Shown piece by piece: positions 59,521 to 61,283 of a stretch of DNA of 61,283 nt (within the stretch, counting starts at the first letter, position 1; the number at the start of each line of letters is the position of its first letter). The stretch spans positions 1 to 61,283 of the forward strand of contig JAZOVQ010000094.1 in assembly GCA_045658805.1 (NCBI GenBank), written 5' to 3'. A model generated the notes under the pieces. It was not told the origin of the DNA. It worked only from the letters and a program-made list of their open reading frames with translations, and ran no database searches. The stretch comes from Scatosoma sp045658805 (GTDB lineage Bacteria > Bacillota > Clostridia > Christensenellales > Borkfalkiaceae). A program made the position numbers and the translations under genes.

Positions 59521-59662
59521 ATTCCGCTTTTGTCTTATTTCTATTTTATTATATCACAAAATGTATAAAAACGCAATTATTTTTACAATTGGATTTGTTT
59601 CGGGAAGGCTTCTCGGCGCATAATTTTTAAAAGTCTGCACCAAAATATATGGATACCCCTTT

Positions 59663-59689
59663 GCATTTCAACGCATACCTGCCCCCTTT
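59663..59689 (-). repeat. Dispersed motif copy in the serS-exonuclease gap
   Basis: Minus strand CAAAGGGGGCAGGTATGCGT continues TGAAATGC. The rest of 59521-59861 has a terminator and small inverted repeats such as CGCTTGTGTACACGAGCG (59793-59810), but no gene. Confidence 0.75.
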
Positions 59690-59697
59690 GTTTGCAT

Positions 59698-59729
59698 AAA
59701 AAAGCATAGCACCCGTTGAGATGCTATGC
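59698..59729 (-). terminator. Terminator of serS
   Basis: GCATAGCA and TGCTATGC pair around a ten-base loop on the minus strand, followed by six T. It is about 130 bases beyond the serS stop, leaving a long 3' tail. Confidence 0.85.
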
Positions 59730-59861
59730 CCTTTTGCGACAATTTATTTTGATTTAATTATCTACACTTGCGAAGTTTCGCTACCGAAGTGTACGCTTGT
59801 GTACACGAGCGAGGCGCACAGCTACAACGCTGCATTGCGACGTATATACGCGTTTCGATTA

Positions 59862-61151
59862 TTACTTACTGGGCGTAATAACCGACTTGCCGCCCATATA
59901 AGGACGCAACGCTTCAGGAATCGTTACACTACCGTCTGCTTGCAAATGATTTTCCACAAACGCAATCAACATACGAGGAGGTGCAACCACGGTGTTGTTA
60001 AGGGTGTGCGCGAGCTTCGTTTTACCGTCTTCGTCTTTATAACGAATACTCAAACGTCTTGCTTGCGCGTCCGTCAAGTTGGAGCAAGAACCCACTTCAA
60101 AATATTTCTTTTGACGAGGACTCCAAGCTTCTACGTCACAGCTCTTGGTTTTAAGGTCCGCAAGGTCACCCGAACAGCAACCAAGCTGTCTTACGGGAAT
60201 ATCCAACGAACGGAACAATTCTACGGTGTAATACCAAAGCTTTTCATACCATTCCGCACTGTCTTCGGGCTTACATACGACGATCATTTCTTGCTTTTCA
60301 AATTGGTGAATACGGTAAATACCGCGTTCTTCAATGCCGTGCGCGCCCTTTTCTTTACGGAAACAAGGCGAATAGCTGGTCAAAGTCAAAGGCAATTTTT
60401 TGCCGTCGATAATTTGGCCCATGAAACGGCCGATCATCGAGTGTTCGGACGTACCGATAAGGTACAAATCTTCCCCTTCGATCTTGTACATCATGTTTTC
60501 CATTTCGTCAAAGCTCATAACGCCCGACACAACGTCACCGTGGATCATGTAGGGAGGGATAACGTACGTAAAGCCCTTGTCAATCATGAAATCTCTCGCA
60601 TACGTCAACACTGCGGAGTGCAAACGCGCGATATCGCCCGTCAAATAATAGAAGCCTTGACCAGAAGTACGGCGCGCGGAATCCACGTCAATACCATCCA
60701 ATTTTTCAAGGATATCCAAGTGATAAGGCACTTCGAAATCGGGCACTTTTGCTTCGCCGAAGCGTTGCAATTCTACGTTTTCGGAATCGTCTTTACCGAT
60801 AGGCACGTCGTCCGCGATAATGTTGGGGATAGCCATCATTACCTTTTTCAACGCCGCTTCGGTTTCTTCATTTTCTTTTTCAATAGCAACCAAGCGTTCC
60901 GCATCCGCTTTAACCTGCGCTTTTACCGCTTCCGCTTCGTCACGTTGACCAGCTTTCATCAATTCGCCAACCTTTTTCGACAAGGTGTTTCTTGCAGCGC
61001 GAAGCGCATCGCCTTCCGCAATCAACGCACGGCGCTTTGCGTCCAAAGCCAACGCTTCGTCCACAAGCCCAAGCTTATGGTCTTGGAATTTTTTACGAAT
61101 ATTTTCTTTTACGAGCTCCGCATTGGTGCGGATAAGATTGATATCAATCAT
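59862..61151 (-). CDS. serS: Seryl-tRNA synthetase
   Basis: 429 residues from the ATG at 61151 (GAGGTATTTATA before it; SerS proteins begin MIDINLIRTN). Charges tRNA-Ser. The N-terminal coiled-coil arm is about 25-105. Class II motif 2 is YSPCFRKEKGAHGIEERGIY and motif 3 is NNTVVAPPRMLIAFVENHLQ. It has its own sigma-A promoter and no T-box, unlike many Firmicute serS genes. Confidence 0.98.
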   Translation of the reverse strand: MIDINLIRTNAELVKENIRKKFQDHKLGLVDEALALDAKRRALIAEGDALRAARNTLSKKVGELMKAGQRDEAEAVKAQVKADAERLVAIEKENEETEAALKKVMMAIPNIIADDVPIGKDDSENVELQRFGEAKVPDFEVPYHLDILEKLDGIDVDSARRTSGQGFYYLTGDIARLHSAVLTYARDFMIDKGFTYVIPPYMIHGDVVSGVMSFDEMENMMYKIEGEDLYLIGTSEHSMIGRFMGQIIDGKKLPLTLTSYSPCFRKEKGAHGIEERGIYRIHQFEKQEMIVVCKPEDSAEWYEKLWYYTVELFRSLDIPVRQLGCCSGDLADLKTKSCDVEAWSPRQKKYFEVGSCSNLTDAQARRLSIRYKDEDGKTKLAHTLNNTVVAPPRMLIAFVENHLQADGSVTIPEALRPYMGGKSVITPSK

Positions 61152-61194
61152 TATAAATACCTCGGTGTATAAATTTTCTCTTTTGGTTTTCTCT

Positions 61195-61223
61195 ATTATA
61201 CAACTTTTCCTCCCGAAATGCAA
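61195..61223 (-). promoter_or_regulatory. Sigma-A promoter of serS
   Basis: Minus strand TTGCAT (61218-61223), 17 bases, TATAAT (61195-61200). The leader is about 37 bases, too short for a T-box. Confidence 0.8.
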
Positions 61224-61283
61224 TTAAATAAAAAGGAATAAAGCAATTTTAAGCCCGATTTCCAATAAATTTTCCGCAAAAAC

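Noticed and set aside
59721..61172. A long plus-strand frame opposite serS
   Set aside because: Complete overlap with an unmistakable seryl-tRNA synthetase; composition typical of antisense shadows.
61151..61283. A T-box upstream of serS
   Set aside because: The promoter lies only about 45 bases before the start codon, and no AGAGTGGTACCGCG-like word is present.

Overview
The window reads as a chromosomal segment of a spore-forming, Gram-positive member of the Clostridia. Sporulation genes (YqfC/YqfD-like and a SipL-like DUF3794-LysM protein), Veg, T-box and glycine-riboswitch control, sigma-A promoters and strong GGAGG ribosome sites all point there. A gut-associated uncultured order such as Christensenellales is possible, but the sequence alone does not settle the genus. 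Almost all genes lie on the minus strand. Only veg, the DUF1538/PII/MFS cluster and one giant surface protein are on the plus strand.

Left part (1-16.7 kb): the 5' part of ppdK, a zinc-ribbon membrane protein, a winged-helix/Mrr nuclease, and then the conserved housekeeping run yqfC-yqfD-phoH-pgpH-ybeY-era-yqzL-recO (transcribed leftwards, so recO is last). It is followed by a ClC-type channel/antiporter, a heterodimeric ABC exporter and a TPR-like membrane protein. Next (16.7-25 kb) come ispE, the SipL-like gene, the divergent veg, uvrB-uvrA and a small DNA-binding-like membrane protein.

Middle part (25-40 kb): a nearly complete branched-chain amino acid operon, leuA-ilvB-ilvN-ilvC-ilvD-leuC-leuD-leuB-(DUF815 ATPase)-ilvA-ridA, headed by a T-box leader with a probable Leu (CUC) specifier. 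ilvE sits upstream with its own promoter. IlvA makes 2-oxobutanoate, IlvBN/C/D make the keto acids, LeuA/CD/B extend to leucine, IlvE transaminates, and RidA removes the reactive enamine released by IlvA. The operon is interrupted by several repeat-filled gaps.

Right part (40-61 kb): a sodium/alanine-glycine symporter under a tandem glycine riboswitch, a plus-strand cluster of a double DUF1538 membrane protein with two PII-like regulators and an MFS transporter, a small lipoprotein, and a striking gene-free 0.8 kb interval. That interval has a consensus promoter, GNRA-capped hairpins and a terminator, and is best read as a large structured non-coding RNA. Beyond it lie mreB-like, maf, ppx/gppA, a HAD phosphatase, a split TauE/SafE pair, a 1167-residue surface protein, an RsmF-type methyltransferase, a DEDDh exonuclease and serS.

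The most unusual signals are the 0.8 kb ncRNA candidate (46962-47777), a dispersed motif close to GGGGGCAGGTACGCGTTGAA found between and inside genes, the DUF1538-PII-PII cluster, and several families of intergenic repeats in and around the ilv-leu operon. No tRNA, rRNA, CRISPR array, insertion sequence or prophage was recognised.
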